Assembly (NCBI GenBank): GCA_043772005.1
Contig: JAYVGP010000009.1
Span: 61,060-125,059, forward strand
Length of the DNA: 64,000 nt
DNA from: JAYSSF01 sp043772005
Lineage (GTDB): Bacteria; Patescibacteriota; Gracilibacteria; Absconditabacterales; Absconditicoccaceae
Direction of reading: 5' to 3'
In this document: piece by piece, positions 20,354-34,400 of the stretch
Layout: the number at the start of each line of letters is the position of its first letter
Position numbering within the stretch: position 1 is the first letter of the stretch
Notes under the pieces: model-generated
What the model saw: the letters and a program-made list of their open reading frames with translations, nothing else
What the model was told of the DNA's origin: nothing
The model's database searches: none
Made by a program: the position numbers and the translations under genes

Positions 20354-23300
20354 ATGGCTGATAACAATCTTGATCGTACTCCTATTGAGAGGAAAAAAGA
20401 GAAGAACGCTTCGAAAGAAGAAAAGCTAAAACTGGAGACAGGTAAGCAGCTTACAGATCTCTCTGATGAAAAACTCAAAGAGATTAAATTCCTAATTGAT
20501 GATGATTATATCCTCAATACATTTGAGTGATCAGCAAAGTTCTTCCAATTTCGTAAGTATCGTCAGATGAGAGCTGTTGATATGTTGGAGTTTGGTGGAT
20601 CACATGCGCTGGGTACGCTCTTATTGACTATCAAAGAGGATATTATGGAGGATGTATTTGTCAAAAATATCGTAACATTATATAATAAAGTGTATGGTAA
20701 CTGATCAATCAAATGAACAACTCTCAAGGATTTGAGTTCTGTAATGACTAATGGATCTGAGATTCAGAAAAATTGGTTTCAATTGGTTCGTATGTTTTCC
20801 GGTAGAATTCAAAATCTCCTCAGAGATGGCGTTAATAATATAGATATGATAGATTTACCAGAATCACTTGAGTCTTTGCCTAATGAAGCTAAAATAACCT
20901 TATCCCCAGAGCAGATGTGAGTGTATGAAGCAGGATTTATAAGATTTGTCGAAGCAAATAGGGATCTAATCCATTTGAAAGCGAAGGAATTTGTTGATAC
21001 AAATCCGGTACTATCAAAAAAGGATAAAAGAACACTTCTAGAGAAGATTGCTAATGATAAAACTCTTGATGTAAATCAGAAAAGCGAATTGGTGTCAGTA
21101 CTTTATCATAAGCCTGAACAAATTAGTCATGCTCTCTTTTTGCAGTCATTATTTTTATGATATATTCAAGATCAACATACAACCACTACTAATACGAGAT
21201 ATGAGACTGCTGTCAAAAATATACAGATTAAAGAAAAAACTGACGTTAATGGGGTTAAAACGACTGATACTACTGAAACACTTTCTGGTTATACAACTGA
21301 TAAAAATGCTGATGGTACAGACAAAATTACTACTACGGTTAATAAACAAATCACCCACCTACTCAGTCTTTGAGTACAATGAGGAGCTCAACTAACAAGA
21401 ACACTACAAGCATATGTGGGTGCGGGCGCATGAGTTGGTCTTGCTGATGGTAAGGTTGTGGGTACTGGTGGTTCGATTTATACATGAGTATCACAGCAAA
21501 TTTACAAGTCATTATCAACATCATTGACTGGTATATTATGACTGATCCAATGAGGAGTAACTACTGGTGGAGCACTATGACTCAACTGGTCTCCAAAACT
21601 AAATAAAGCTGAAGAATCGGGCAAGACTCAGGTAAATTGAGTGGTAGGTGTGGGCGTGTGACTAGATAAAGGTAGTAATGGTATTAGTAAGGGAGCGTAC
21701 CTGGGTATTTCTTTGGACAAGATGTGAGGTATTAATGGTTTTGTAAATCGTATGAATCATGTAGTTCATACGTCGGTAGCAAATGTCCTCATGAAAACCA
21801 AGTCTACTGCGGTGGAGGTTGGTGCATTAGAGACAGAACTAAATAAGCATTTCGACGCTTCTAGTGTCAAGGACTTGGCAACGAGACTAGTTATGATGAT
21901 GAATGTGTCTGACTTATCTTCACTGTCTAACATACTAAAAAAAGAGTGACTCACAGAGCTTGAAAAAGGTCAGATTGATGTTGCAATCCAACAATGATTT
22001 ACTGATCCTCTTATTAGAAATATAAGCACTGAGCGTAGACAAGACACTAAAAAAGTTAGCTTTGGTGGTGTTACTCTGTCATGGGCAGAGATTGCTGCTG
22101 CGATAGCTAGTGGTGGTACAACAATTGGCGCAAGTGTACTCAAGATGGGGATTGGATCCGGAAAACTAAATACTATTAGTACCATCAAAGGATCATCTAC
22201 TACAAACTGAGTTGAAACTATTACTTATGATAATAAGCAAATCGACATTATCAAAAATAAGATTATAGAACTTGTTTGATCTGATGCAGTAGTTGAATTT
22301 GATCAGTCAGTGTGATCTTTTGTTGTTACTTTAGATGATAAGAAAACTATCATAAAAGGTCGCTCAGTACTTAGTTTTGTAGATAAAAAATTAACAATAA
22401 AAGAAGACCCATCTCTCCAGATTAACGAGATTAAAATTATTAAAGCTGCTCAGCCAATTGAAGATAATCTATCAAAGCCCAATCCTTCTTATGATTGGAC
22501 ATATACTTCAGGGGATGAATTTGTTCCTCAGTGAAATGTTGCTAATTTAGATTGCAAAAAGACATACCCTACTTTTGAGAAGATGAAAACTGAGCTATTA
22601 ACTATAATTGATTCTACTACTTGGCCGACATTATCTACACAGGCGGTCTTGAAATCAAAGAATACTTGGGTCAAGGATGCGCTTACTGTGGTAGATAAGC
22701 TGAAGATTTCAAATACTACTAAGCTTCCTAGTAAGGAAGATGTTAAAAAGATGCTAGAAAGTTCTGATACTTATAGTAAGCAATATAATAGTTTATTGCC
22801 GCAACTACATCTTTTGGTACTTGCTGGGTTTATTGAGGGTAAGGATATGAATAAAATCTATGATATATATAATCAATTGTTGAAATATGAAACTGTAATG
22901 TGAGGTACGTTTTTGAGCAAACCTAAGTCTAAAACGGGTGTACTTTGGGTATATGAAAGATGATGAGACAAGCATCACAAGAGACTTGTTAATGAGTTTG
23001 GTGATGACACAGAATCATTTAAAGCAATGGATAAGCTTAACTCTGATTTTATCGCGGAGATGAGTAAATATCAGTATCAGTGATATGGTAGTGTAGATAA
23101 AGCACAGGTAAGATGATTTACTTGGGAGTTTCCATCTCTTGAAAAGAATCCTAAAGCTATCCACACTAAGAAAGCACTTGATTACAATAAATTCATTGTA
23201 AAATGAGATTTTGATCCAGCAAATAAGAAGTCTTTTGAAGATCAATTTGTTAATCTTAAGCTTTCATGGAGCACTGAAACCTATGCAAAAGAAGCCATAA

Positions 23301-24559
23301 AGAAGATTAGTCCAGACTTTGCTGATGATTTTGCTCAAAAGCAGTTAATGAAAATGACCACAGAGCTTAAGGATTTATCAGAGGGCGATAAATCTTCTAT
23401 TGTGACATCTATCAAAAATAGCTTCTTTGATAAAAGAGGTGATAAATGAATAACTTCAGTAGTATTGTCCAACGGATCAACACTAAAATTGGATATGAGT
23501 GAGTCAGCATACTATATTGTAGGTAATCACCAATGCTGATCAAATCAGACATTTGTGTACGTTCCAAAACTAAAGGCATTGATTGAATGAAAAAATATTA
23601 TCCCCGATAGTCCTGTGATACCAGATTGAGATATCTATCAGTTTGATAGCAATAAGAAGAAATCTTCTTATAAGGAACAGTATCTAGATGCCACATGATC
23701 AAGTATGAATATTGCTGCTGGAGTAGGTCAAATGGCGAGAGAAACAATTAACAACAAGAAAGAGCAGAAAATCGATACTAAGTGAGAGATTACCACCACT
23801 ATTGATGTGAAGACAATGGTAATAGAGACGTTGATTACAGTTAAACAAGATGGTAAAGAATGGTTGGTAGTAAAAATCGGCAATGATAGCTATCTAGTGC
23901 AGGTGCAAACTGATCCTAAGACTAACATTGTGAGTCTTGTGCCAAATGGATTAATCTATAAGGTAGAAGTTAAAGATGGTACTACTTATGTGGTTATCTA
24001 TCAATGAACCAGACCAGCTCCTATTGATCCTGTTACTAAACAAACAGTAACTGGCACCACTTGACAGATTATATTTGACGGACAAAGACCAAAACCAGTC
24101 ATTACGACTACTACTACCAAAATTCCTATTAACAAGCCTGGCACTTATGCTCCCGTATGAACACCAGAGGTTATTACATGAACAATTATATTGTCTACGA
24201 CAATATCTACTATTGCAAACCTTCCAAAATCAAATCTTTTTAAGAGAATTTTTAGAAAAAATAAGCCTGTTGTTGAGACTAAGCCTGTTGTTGAGACTAA
24301 GCCTGTTGAGAAAACAGAAACTCAAAAAAATCAAGAATTATATACAAGTGTTTCGAATTCACTAACTATAATTGATACATATCAATACATTATTAATGAG
24401 AATCTCATCTCATTTAAATTCTCTATAGGTAATGGTGTATTTGTAGTTGCCGTAATTGATAAAGACTGAGTTGTTAAGAAAATTGTTGATCAATCCTGAA
24501 ATAATGTTACAGTACCGGTGCCTGATGATACGGAGAACCTTAGAGCGTTACTTAAATAA
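20354..24559 (+). CDS. Very large protein of unknown function (1401 aa)
   Basis: One frame of 1402 codons once TGA is Gly; I recognise no family. The N-terminus is charged (KKEKNASKEEKLKLETGK) with no signal peptide. Residues about 50-260 are mainly helical. Around 365-470 there is a Gly-rich, weakly hydrophobic stretch (VGAGAGVGLADGKVVGTGGS and VVGVGVGLDKGSNG), with a second one near 570-600 (EIAAAIASGGTTIGASV). Further on are helical and beta-rich parts, then a low-complexity PVVETKPVVETKPVEKTE repeat (about 1305-1325). It is followed 33 bp later by a coiled-coil gene. The Gly-rich stretches could be membrane-active or glycine-zipper-like (inference). Confidence 0.7.
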
Positions 24560-24592
24560 CATATCTTAATTTATTACTAGTTTTCATTTACT

Positions 24593-26539
24593 ATGGAATG
24601 ATTTAGCCCCCGCGAATACCTTGATGTTGTGAAACAACAATCAATAGAACAACAAAAGAATCTACTAAGTATTGATATTACCAAGGAAGATATCAACCAT
24701 GCTTATGCGAGAGTCAAGTTAGAATTTGATAAGGCCTATCAAGCCCCTCAAATTGATAAAACATTCAACTCAACTGAAGTTAATCCTGTTCAGAATTTGG
24801 TGGATTCTAAAAAGCTCGTATTAGATAAACAGAATGTTGTTAATAGTGCTCAGGAGACGTGGAATAAAAACTTAAAATTATATAAAGACCAAAAACTACT
24901 TGTGGAGAATGTTATCTCTGAGATGTCTACAAAGCAAACAGACATTAAGCGTCTTGCGGCAAAAGATCCTATTATGTCTGATAAGCTCAGAAGAGAATTT
25001 ACTTCTCTTAAGAATGATTTTGATGTAAAATCATCAAAATTGAAAGAATACAAAGGCGCTCTTGATCTATCATATCCTAATCTAGAAAAAGCATTAAGTG
25101 TATTGGCTGATCAGAAGAAACTATATGCTACGGTTGTTATTGAATCAAGAAAAGCTCATCGAGAAACTATCATACAATGGAATAAGTCAGACTTATCTAC
25201 TTATCGTACACAACTTGATACTCAGCAAACCAATATTAAGAAAGAGCTTGATGATAATACCGCCTCTACTGGAACTAAGGTAGGTAATGATGAAATTAAA
25301 AAAAGAGACATCAAGAAGGTTGTTAAGGAGATAGGGTCGCTGTGAGTACAAGAAACCAATTACAGGTCTCAGTATTTTGAAAGAGTATACGATAGTACTC
25401 TATATGATGCTGTGGCTTATAATAAGTCTATGTATCAGATTGTATATCTTACTGAATTAAAAAAAACCCTCCAAGGTGATTTGGAGCTTGCAAAAATGCC
25501 AAGTTCAGATCTTGTCAAAGATCTACTTGAAGCAAAGAACTTACTACTAGAGCCAACTACAAATAATAAAGCTGACATAGCTAAATCTTCAGAATGATAT
25601 CAGTTTCCAGAATTTGTATATAAAAATTATAAAGATGCTGTGTTTTCAATTGATGATAGTATGACAGAATGAATGGAAAAGGTATTTGATGAATGGAGAG
25701 ATCGTAATTCTTACTTGAGTGATTTTCAATCAAGTCTTACGCTTTCTTTGGAGGAAAAGGCAATTTTAGATAAGCAACACCTATTTGAAGATAATTTAAA
25801 GTGAGAGACTTATAGAAATCTTGTCAAACTTATTTCGTATAAGACTTGATCGCAGGTTAATGGTAGTGATGTGATAGATCCCAAGTCAAATCTTGATACT
25901 CTTACTGGTAAAGTTATTGCTTCTCCAAACCTAACATCTTGAGAAGTACAAAAAACAAGCTATTTGTCTGTCGCTGGTAGGTTATTGTTGTATCGTAATA
26001 CTCTTAAAGCTTGATTTGATGCTCTTAATGTTGAACATAAAAGATTACAGTGATTGCTTACGAGGGGCGACAAACTAAGTCAGACTCAGATATCAAAAAT
26101 AAGTAAGTGAATATCAGATATTAGATCTATTCGTGAAGATCTAGGTAAATTTTGAGTATTTACATCAGATGATAAAGCAATTATTGATCTTATCAAAGGA
26201 GATAAAATCTCCTCTCTTGTACCAGAATTTGATATTGAGAATTTACTAAGTAAACTTCCAAAGGCTGATTTGAAACTAAACCCTATTACTGATCAGTACT
26301 ATGTTCCATCATCGCTTGAATGGAAGTGATTATCAAAAGAAGATAGGGTAGTTCAGTTTGATAATATTAAACTTGATAATAGTAAACTATCATATAAGGT
26401 GTTGATTGATAAACCCGAGCAATATGGTACTCAAATGACATATGCGCGAGAAGAAGAAATCAATACTCTTAATAATGGATTTGATCCAGTAAGAAAAAGA
26501 CTGGCAGAGGTTTTAGAAAATACTAAAAAGATTATTTAG
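24593..26539 (+). CDS. Large coiled-coil protein of unknown function (648 aa)
   Basis: Starts MEGFSPREYLDVVKQQ (the third codon is TGA) and has no signal peptide. Most of the chain is charged and helical, with heptad-like stretches, for example NVVNSAQETWNKNLKLYKDQ, SLKNDFDVKSSKLKEYKG and KSDLSTYRTQLDTQQTN. Asn, Asp, Ser and Lys content is high and only a few Gly codons are TGA. It lies 33 bp after the 1401-aa gene and probably shares its transcript, suggesting they work together. No enzymatic motif is visible. Confidence 0.7.
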
Positions 26540-26582
26540 TCTCATTCTAATTATTGATATTTATTATTTATATGTATTCCTT

Positions 26583-26729
26583 ATGAAAAAATATTTGCTT
26601 ATTGCTATGATTGTTGTTTTTATTTTTATCTGAATATTATTTTTTAGATCAAAATCCTCTAGTCGGACCTGAACTACTACATCTAGTTCTATTAAGACAT
26701 CAGTCAGACCATCTCCAATATCTGACTAA
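26583..26729 (+). CDS. Small membrane peptide (48 aa)
   Basis: A 48-aa ORF with a typical signal-anchor: MKKY followed by an 18-residue hydrophobic helix, then a Ser/Thr/Arg-rich tail. The frame holds two TGA-Gly codons and ends in TAA. There is no Cys for lipid attachment. It sits between the coiled-coil gene and the first giant secreted protein. Short length makes it less certain than its neighbours. Confidence 0.5.
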
Positions 26730-26743
26730 TTATTAAAAATCCC

Positions 26744-26771
26744 TTGACAACATTATTTTAATCTTTACTAT
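26744..26771 (+). promoter_or_regulatory. Possible promoter of the first giant surface protein
   Basis: TTGACA and TACTAT separated by 16 bp, about 32 bp upstream of ATG 26804. Confidence 0.5.
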
Positions 26772-26803
26772 CAATAATAATTTATTTTACTAGTCCAATT
26801 ATT

Positions 26804-29800
26804 ATGACGACTAAACACATTATCTATTGACTCGTAGCAGTGCTAATTACGGCTTGTACTCCGTTTGTGTCATATGCACAGCAATGTGATCAGACCTTTG
26901 GTGCAGTGACTATTAGGCAATGACAATCACAAACCATCAGTGATTCCATGACAAATCCTAGTAGTAACCCTTATGTGGTAGAACAATTTGCTATTGAATA
27001 TCAAGGATGACCAAGTCAGTATGTTCAGTGATCGACATTTACAAATCAGCCCTTTGGTAGTTTGGCGTCTGACATTGTAGATGGTGGTGCCGTCAATCGT
27101 GCTCTATGATGAGTTAATTGATTTGTTGTTACCAATGCAGCATCAAGAGATTTTTTGATTAGATTTAAGGTGCGTGGTTATCATATTAGCCCAACTGATC
27201 CATGTATTGCAAATCCTACATTACAATGTGAGGCGCTGAGTTATGGTGATCATTGGGAGTGTCAGCCGCTGGTTGTTACTAAATGTGGTGATGGTGTAAG
27301 AGACGCTCAATTTGGTGAGGCTTGTGATGGTGGAGATGTTGAAGCAGGTAGACAGTGTAATGGACAATGTCAACTTGTTCCAATTAGTGACCCTAGTTGT
27401 GTTGTGTCTGTAAATCCTCAAGCAATCGCTGTTGGAGATTCTAGCACATTAACTTGTACTGTGTATAATGGTTCAATCAAAGATTTTGATGGTAGAGGGA
27501 ATACTAGCTCATTTGTTAAGCAGTTTAATAATGCTGGTACTCAATCTGTGACCTGTACTGTAGTAAATGCTGTTTGAGTAGAGAGAACTTGTACTAATAA
27601 TGTGTTAGTAGTTGATAAACCTGTTCTTTGTACTGATCCAAATGCCGAGAATAATGGTTCAACAACACAAGCATGTATCTACAAATATGCATGTAATAAC
27701 AACTACCAGTGTATTCAACAGAAATGAGGACAATATGGATCAAATAACTGTGATAATAAGTGTGGTACCGCTCCATTCTGTGGAGATGGTGTAAGAAACA
27801 ATGGGGAAGTGTGTGATTTTAATGATGGATCTCGTAATAATTGGGGTAATAGTGGTTGTAGTAACCAATGTCAACAAATTAATAATCCAGTCTGTCAAGA
27901 CCCTAACGCAGAGAACAATGGTCAAGTAGGGGCATGTATCTACAAATATGCATGTAATAATAATTATCAGTGTATTCAACAGAAATGAGGACAATATGGA
28001 TCAAATAACTGTGATAATAAATGTGGTACCGCTCCAACAGTGGATGTTCAAATTGTTAAATCTGTAAATAGGCCAACTTTTCCAAATCAAAAAGGAGAGC
28101 TTATTACTTGGACCCTTGACTATAAAAATAATGGTCCCGCAACTGCTACCAATGTAGTTGTAGTAGATATAATTCCTAAAGAGCTCACATACCTACTCTG
28201 ATCGGTGGATGGTAGCAAATATACCTTTACTGCTGTACCTCAAGTAGATGGAACTACCCATGTGACATGGGTGTTTAAGAACTCACTACCTGCCTGAGCG
28301 ATAGGATCATTTACGGTACAAACAGAATATAAATGATGATATCCAGACAACAAGGAGATCCTCAATGCTGTGGCAATTGTAGCTACAGATGATTCGAATC
28401 CGAACAATAATTCTGATAGTGAGGTAACAAAACCTATTTCAGGCAATAATCCTAAAGCAGATGTTCAAATTACTAAGACTGTAGACAGGGCTACGTTTCC
28501 AAATAAAATAGGAGAGATTATTACATGGACACTTAGTTACAGAAATAATGGACCATCTGCTGCTCAAAACGTAGTTGTGAGAGATGTGCTGCCTGAGTGA
28601 CTAGAATTTGTATCTGCTACTTCGGGATATACCTTTGTGCCGGTAAATACTCTTATAGGAGCTCCTTGTAATTCTAATACGCCAAGTTGGCATTGCAAGT
28701 CATATTATATGTGGAATTTGGGAACACTTCAAGCCGGACAGACTGGTGCTATTGTTATAGTGAGTAGATATATATGAGGTGTAGCTAATGCTACTATACT
28801 TACGAATCATACCGATATCAGTACTACTACCTCTTGAGATAACCCAAATAACAATACATGATCTGCTGTGACTACTCCGTATGGAAGTGGTACAGCATCA
28901 TTGGGTAATTATGTATGGGTAGATAAAGATAAAGATGGTATTCAAGATACTGATGAAGTCGTGTTGAGTGGTGTGAAGGTGGATCTATATAAAATTACGT
29001 CTTGTACTGCTGATCTGACGAATCCAATTATGACTACAACAACCAATGGGTCAGGACTGTATCTATTTACAGGATTGGAGGCTGGTAACTACAAGGTCAA
29101 GTTTACTCTACCAAATGGTTATGAGTTTACGATGCCAAATCAGTGATCTGATGATACTCTGGATAGCGACGCAGGACTAAATGGTGTGACTAACTGTATT
29201 GAACTCAAAGAAGGTGAAAACAATATGACAGTAGATGCTGGTGTGGTTCTCGACCAACCTATCAGTTGTGAATGACTCACTATCTCTCCAGGTACGATCA
29301 AAATCAACCAATCAGTCAGTTATAATTGTACTCATAAAAATGCTACAAGCGCTATTGTTACTGTCACGATGAGTGGTAGTACTGGGACTGTAGTGACAAT
29401 GACATGATTTACCGGTCAATTTACGATTGGTCAAGTTGGTACTTATAACGTACAATGTACGCTCGATAATGGTATCACCTACAAGGTAGTATCATACGCT
29501 GCTACTGGTACTGCAATCAATTGTGCATATAAGGCTCAAGCAAATAATGTAAATATGTGTGCGATGAAGTTATCACTGGATCCATATCTCACATCAGGTG
29601 TAAACTTGAGTGGATTGATCTACATGCCTACCCCGTATCCATACTGTACCGATGCTCAGATCACCGATACAAGCTATGCTTGTATAGCCGCTGCCGCTGG
29701 ATCACAAATCCTTACGAGAGTAGATAACATGTGTAAGGCGCAACTCGTCGTGACTTCATGAGGTGGTGGATGTAAGTCATGTGGTGGTTCAAACTACTGT

Positions 29801-31234
29801 GGTAATAATAGAGTAGATGCTTGAGAAGAGTGTGATGGTAATGATAAACCTGGTTATATCTGTACTAATCAATGTAAATATAAATCAAAATGAACATACC
29901 AAACAGGATCACATAATCCTGCTAAAATTAAAGGACTACCAAGTTGTGAGAGTATTGATCCTCCATCAGTGAATAAGTGAGAATATCTACCGTTTTGGTG
30001 GGAATTAGAATCTGATAGTAATATTCAATTCGTGTCTGATTGTAGCAGTGCTGTATCTAGCAAGACTAATGTAGTGAAGTGATGATCTGATAGATCTAAT
30101 GATCCGTTGTGTCACTTTACGATGTATGTGGATGATACACAGAAAACACCAGCTGCTGAGTTTACAAAATATTGTTATCAAGATGCTGGACTAACATCAG
30201 AACCATTGTTCCAAGACTTCTTCTCAACAAGATCAGAATCTGCGAAATGATATCAAAGATCTCAAAGAGATGGATGATCTGCGTTCTTCTGACCAAGTAA
30301 CTGGTCTGATGTGCCCAATAAATACGGCGAGTATAAGTTAGCTTTGGATAGTTCAACATTCTATGTATGTGAGCAAATCACTAAGGCAAATGGTGTCAAA
30401 GAATGGAGGCAAAGTGCTCAAAGATATATAGCTAAGAACGATGGATGATATGTTAATGAGTGTTCGTTTAATTTTACTGTGACGACTCCATATTTTGTAC
30501 AGAAAGGTAAGTCACTTGGTACAACAGATATTAGCAGAGCCGTAATGAATAATTTTCATAGTTTTGATACGAGATGATCTATTATTGATAATATTCTACA
30601 AATATCTCAGTACCAGAGAACAAGCAACCTCACCTATCTTGGTAAACAGTTTACTGATAAGTATACGAAGCTTGCAGCGAAGAGCCCGCTCATATGATAC
30701 TTTAGGAAGATTGCTGGAAAGGAAATCTATGTTAAAGAAGGATTAGATTCTATTGAGATTAATGCGAGTGACTTACCAAGAGGAACGATTATTAGTAATG
30801 GATGAGATATTACCATTAAGGGTAATGTAGCTGGTAGAGTAATGATGATCGCTAATGGTGGTACTATTTACTTTAAATCAACTAATCCAGATGAAGTCCA
30901 GACCATAGAAGGTATTTATATTGGTGATCATATTCAGTCATCTACGAGAATACGTAATGATAACCTTGCATCAGATAACTGGGCCAACAAATGATGACTT
31001 AGGATTAAAGGTATTGTGATAAGTACTGACTCTAGCGATATTGAGCAAATTTATAACTCAAGAAGATCATATATCGAAGATTACTGGTTTCAGACGAATA
31101 AAGCTAATTCTAATTACAAAAGAGATGCAATCCTCAATGGTGCTGCTCTAACTATTGAAACTGATCCTAGTTTTTGGACAAGTCTACCTCCAGGAGCAAA
31201 TGAGTTGATGAGTGCTTTGGAGACGTATAAGTAG
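26804..31234 (+). CDS. Giant secreted surface protein with Cys-rich, DUF11 and SdrD-B-like domains (1476 aa)
   Basis: Secreted or surface protein. A signal peptide (MTTKHIIYGLVAVLI... VSYA-QQ) is followed by Cys-rich repeats beginning CGDGVRDAQFGEACDGG and CGDGVRNNGEVCDF, of the DUF4215 type. Two near-identical 35-residue Cys repeats follow (ACIYKYACNNNYQC), then two DUF11-type domains (about 420-690; KSVNRPTFPNQKGELITWTL and KTVDRATFPNKIGEIITWTL). Next is an SdrD-B-like domain, LGNYVWVDKDKDGIQDTDE (about 705-800), another CGNNRVDAGEECDG repeat, and a long C-terminal module ending SLPPGANELMSALETYK. Architecture suggests adhesion; no sorting motif of LPxTG type or C-terminal membrane helix is visible. 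Confidence 0.85.
27671..28036 (+). repeat. 105-bp near-identical duplication inside the 1476-aa gene
   Basis: Bases 27671-27775 and 27932-28036 differ at only a few third positions and encode the same Cys-rich unit (ACIYKYACNNNYQC... CGTAP). The preceding bases encoding DPNAENNG are also duplicated but more diverged. Confidence 0.9.
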
Positions 31235-31295
31235 GAACAAGGAGAAAGGATAAGTAAGAAGGACAAGCAAGAATATATACAAAAATGGAGAAATC

Positions 31296-31322
31296 TGACT
31301 TCGGAGGGAGTCAAGTTTTTTT
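31296..31322 (+). terminator. Rho-independent terminator after the 1476-aa gene
   Basis: A seven-pair stem TGACTTC / GGAGTCA with a GGAG loop, followed by seven T. Confidence 0.75.
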
Positions 31323-31434
31323 ATATAATAGTATCTATGATATATGTCAACTTGTAATGATGCGGTATGTGATATGAATTTTACTTTTATGTGATGCGGG
31401 GATATAACTATGGTAGTATTTTATTATTCATTTT

Positions 31435-34400
31435 ATGATGAAAAAATTCCTCCTTATTATTACCGTATCAATGTTAGCTGGTATGCTAGGTGCATACGTT
31501 ACTAATGCAAACGCTCTTAGTGAGAGTTGTATCTGAAATCCACACCAACTTGAGTGTTGTACTCCGACTTGAGATACGTTTTGTGCTGCAGACTGATCTG
31601 ATCAGATTGTAAATAGCTGTGGTAGCTTGGTTTGATGATGTGATATTCAGAAGTGAGATTATTGTCAACAAAACGGTAAAAAGGCACAATGTGTGAATGG
31701 ATGACCCGTCGATCCTAATGGTCCATATTATGTATGTCAAAGCCCTACAGTTGCTAAAAATCTCTATGGAAATACAAGAGCTTGTGCTGCTGATGAGACT
31801 TGTTTGACTTTTCAGTGATGTGTAAAAAAAGATGTTGCTCAATGTAGTTGGCAGTGTGGTTGAGCTGCTCCATGACAGCCAAGTTTTTCAAGATGGAATA
31901 ATTGTTCTGATACGAGTCAAATTTGTCCCGGATGATGTGAAAATGGTCAATGTAAACCATGAGTTTGTCCTCAGCCTCAAGCGTGACAGCAAAGATGTGC
32001 ATGGTGGTGAGATGTAATTAATGGTTGTGGTGAAACCGTAGAAAAATGTGCTGTATGATATACTTGCCTTGCTTCTGCTACAGCTCAAGACTGTCACTGT
32101 GTTCCTGATCCTCGTCCTGATCTTTGTCTTAATATTCCTGATAAACAACTCAGTATTCCCGCTGGTATGGTGAGAGATGGTGCTGGTAATTGTGTATCTC
32201 CTAATCCATGTGCTGGAACTAATTTTTCTCTTTCTACTACAACACCGTGAGCTGATCAAGACGTTACTATAAATTGTCAAATGTCAGATGGTGGCTGAGA
32301 TATCTACTCTACAGATCAAATGTGGAATCATCAGTCTCAAAAATGGGAAACCAGAGTTCAGAACTTATGAAATGGTATTGCAACTCTTGCACCAGATAGC
32401 TTTAATCTTAAGGTTAACGAGAGTACCAAAATTACTTGTGTTAATCCAAGAAAGAAGGATGCCGGTGGTAATCCCATACAGTGTGGCGAACAGGGTATGA
32501 CAGTAATACCACCTCAATGTAATCGTCATTATAATGTAAACGAGCCACATACGAGTAATCATAGAATTACTTTAGGTCAGAATATTTCTTTTAAGTGTGA
32601 TGTTGCATGATATGGTGCTTGGATTTGATTGTATAAGGTATGGACTCCTCAATCTATGTGGGAATCAAGGCTTAGTTTAGGTTTGGATACATATATTGCA
32701 GGTATTGTGCAGAAGTTTAATAATCCTTCTCCATTTTGGCGAGATGATGAGTATTTTGAAGCAAATTATTCTACGGGTTGGTGATGGTATGGGAATAGAG
32801 GAGGTCGCTTTTATCGAGGAAATTATGAGAGTAATAATGAGTCAGTAAGCTGAGTACTTATCTCTGAGAATGTAGCTAAGGGTGAGTATACATTTCAGCC
32901 CCAAGAGGAATGAACTTTCTTTGCTGTATGTTTCCCTCGTAATCGTAATGGTGGAGCATATCCTGCTTGACAAGATATATTACAGTGTGGTCCATCACAA
33001 TATATTGTTGTAGATGGTACTGGTAATATTGCAGATGTTGAATTAACTAAATCTGTTGATAGACCTACCTTTCCTAATGTAACATGAGAAATTATTATAT
33101 GGACTTTACGCTATATCAATCTTGGCCCTCAAGATGCTACTAATGTATCAATAATTGATACTTTACCAGATGGATTAGTTTATGATGGTGTGTTTGATGT
33201 AACCAATACGCCTTTTAGCTCAATTAAGCTTTTATCAGGCAATAAAATTGAATGGAAATTTAGCTCACTTGTTGCTGCAAATCAGTCAGGATCAATAGTA
33301 TTTAGAACTAAATATATTGGTTGAAAGAGCGATAAGACTAAGTTGATTAATGTGGCTACTATTTATACGTCAAGCCCTTGAGATAGCCTAAAGAATAACT
33401 CATATAGTGCGGTTACAAGACCACTTGGTGTATCTTGTGTATCACCTGTATTTGCAAATACACTAAAATATTCTTGTAGTAATTATGCATGTATCCCTGA
33501 CAATGTCGGTGGAACATTTACTACATCTGACTGTAATAATGCTTGTAACAAAGATGGTGTTACAATTTATGATACTGCCACATCTCTGCGGTGGACTAAA
33601 ACTTGGGGAGAAATATGATCTTCACTACTTGATAGCTATCCTACAAGTAATAAAGAAAAGTGTTCAAATGGGCAATGTTATAAGAACACTCCAGCAGGTA
33701 AGGCAACTATTTGGGTTGCATCATGGGAAGAAATTAATGGAGATAGTGTTAAAAATAGTTGTGAACCATATATTTCTGATTTCTGGTTTGGTCTTGCTTC
33801 TTGTGATAGTGATACTTTTATTCCTTGAGCTAAAACTAAATTAACACTCAGGTCAGATTATCTTGGTACACAAGTACAGCATCCATGGTCTCTAGCGATG
33901 GATGGATGACTAAATCCATGACGTTATAGATTATTCTATGTGCCTTGATTTAGTTATAGTAATTATACTATTAATACATTCTGATGGAGCTCTTCAAAGA
34001 TCAACATAGGATGAAGTGATTGATATGTATCACCATGTTTCGAAGTAAAAGCATGAGATATCAAATATATACAAGCTTGATTTAAGGCTCCTGTATGAAT
34101 TGATAATAAATCTCATCCGAGACGAAAGTTTGATCCAACTAATGGACAAAGCCATATTTATGAGAATCCTAAATGTGTAGTAAAACCATTATGTGAAGCT
34201 GTTCTTGGTGATTATATCCGATATGATCTTAATAAAAATGGTCTTCAGGATAGTGGTGAAAATGGTGTACCTTGAGTTACTCTTGATTTATATGAATGTG
34301 ATGCTTCTGTAAGATGAATTAGTCTATGGAATAATGGAGCATGAAATCCTAATATGCCTAGGTCATACACATGAACATATGTTTCATCACTTATTACAAC

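Noticed and set aside
33485..33844. Long open frame in a second reading frame
   Set aside because: It lies wholly inside the 1869-aa gene, which has a signal peptide, domains and an uninterrupted frame.
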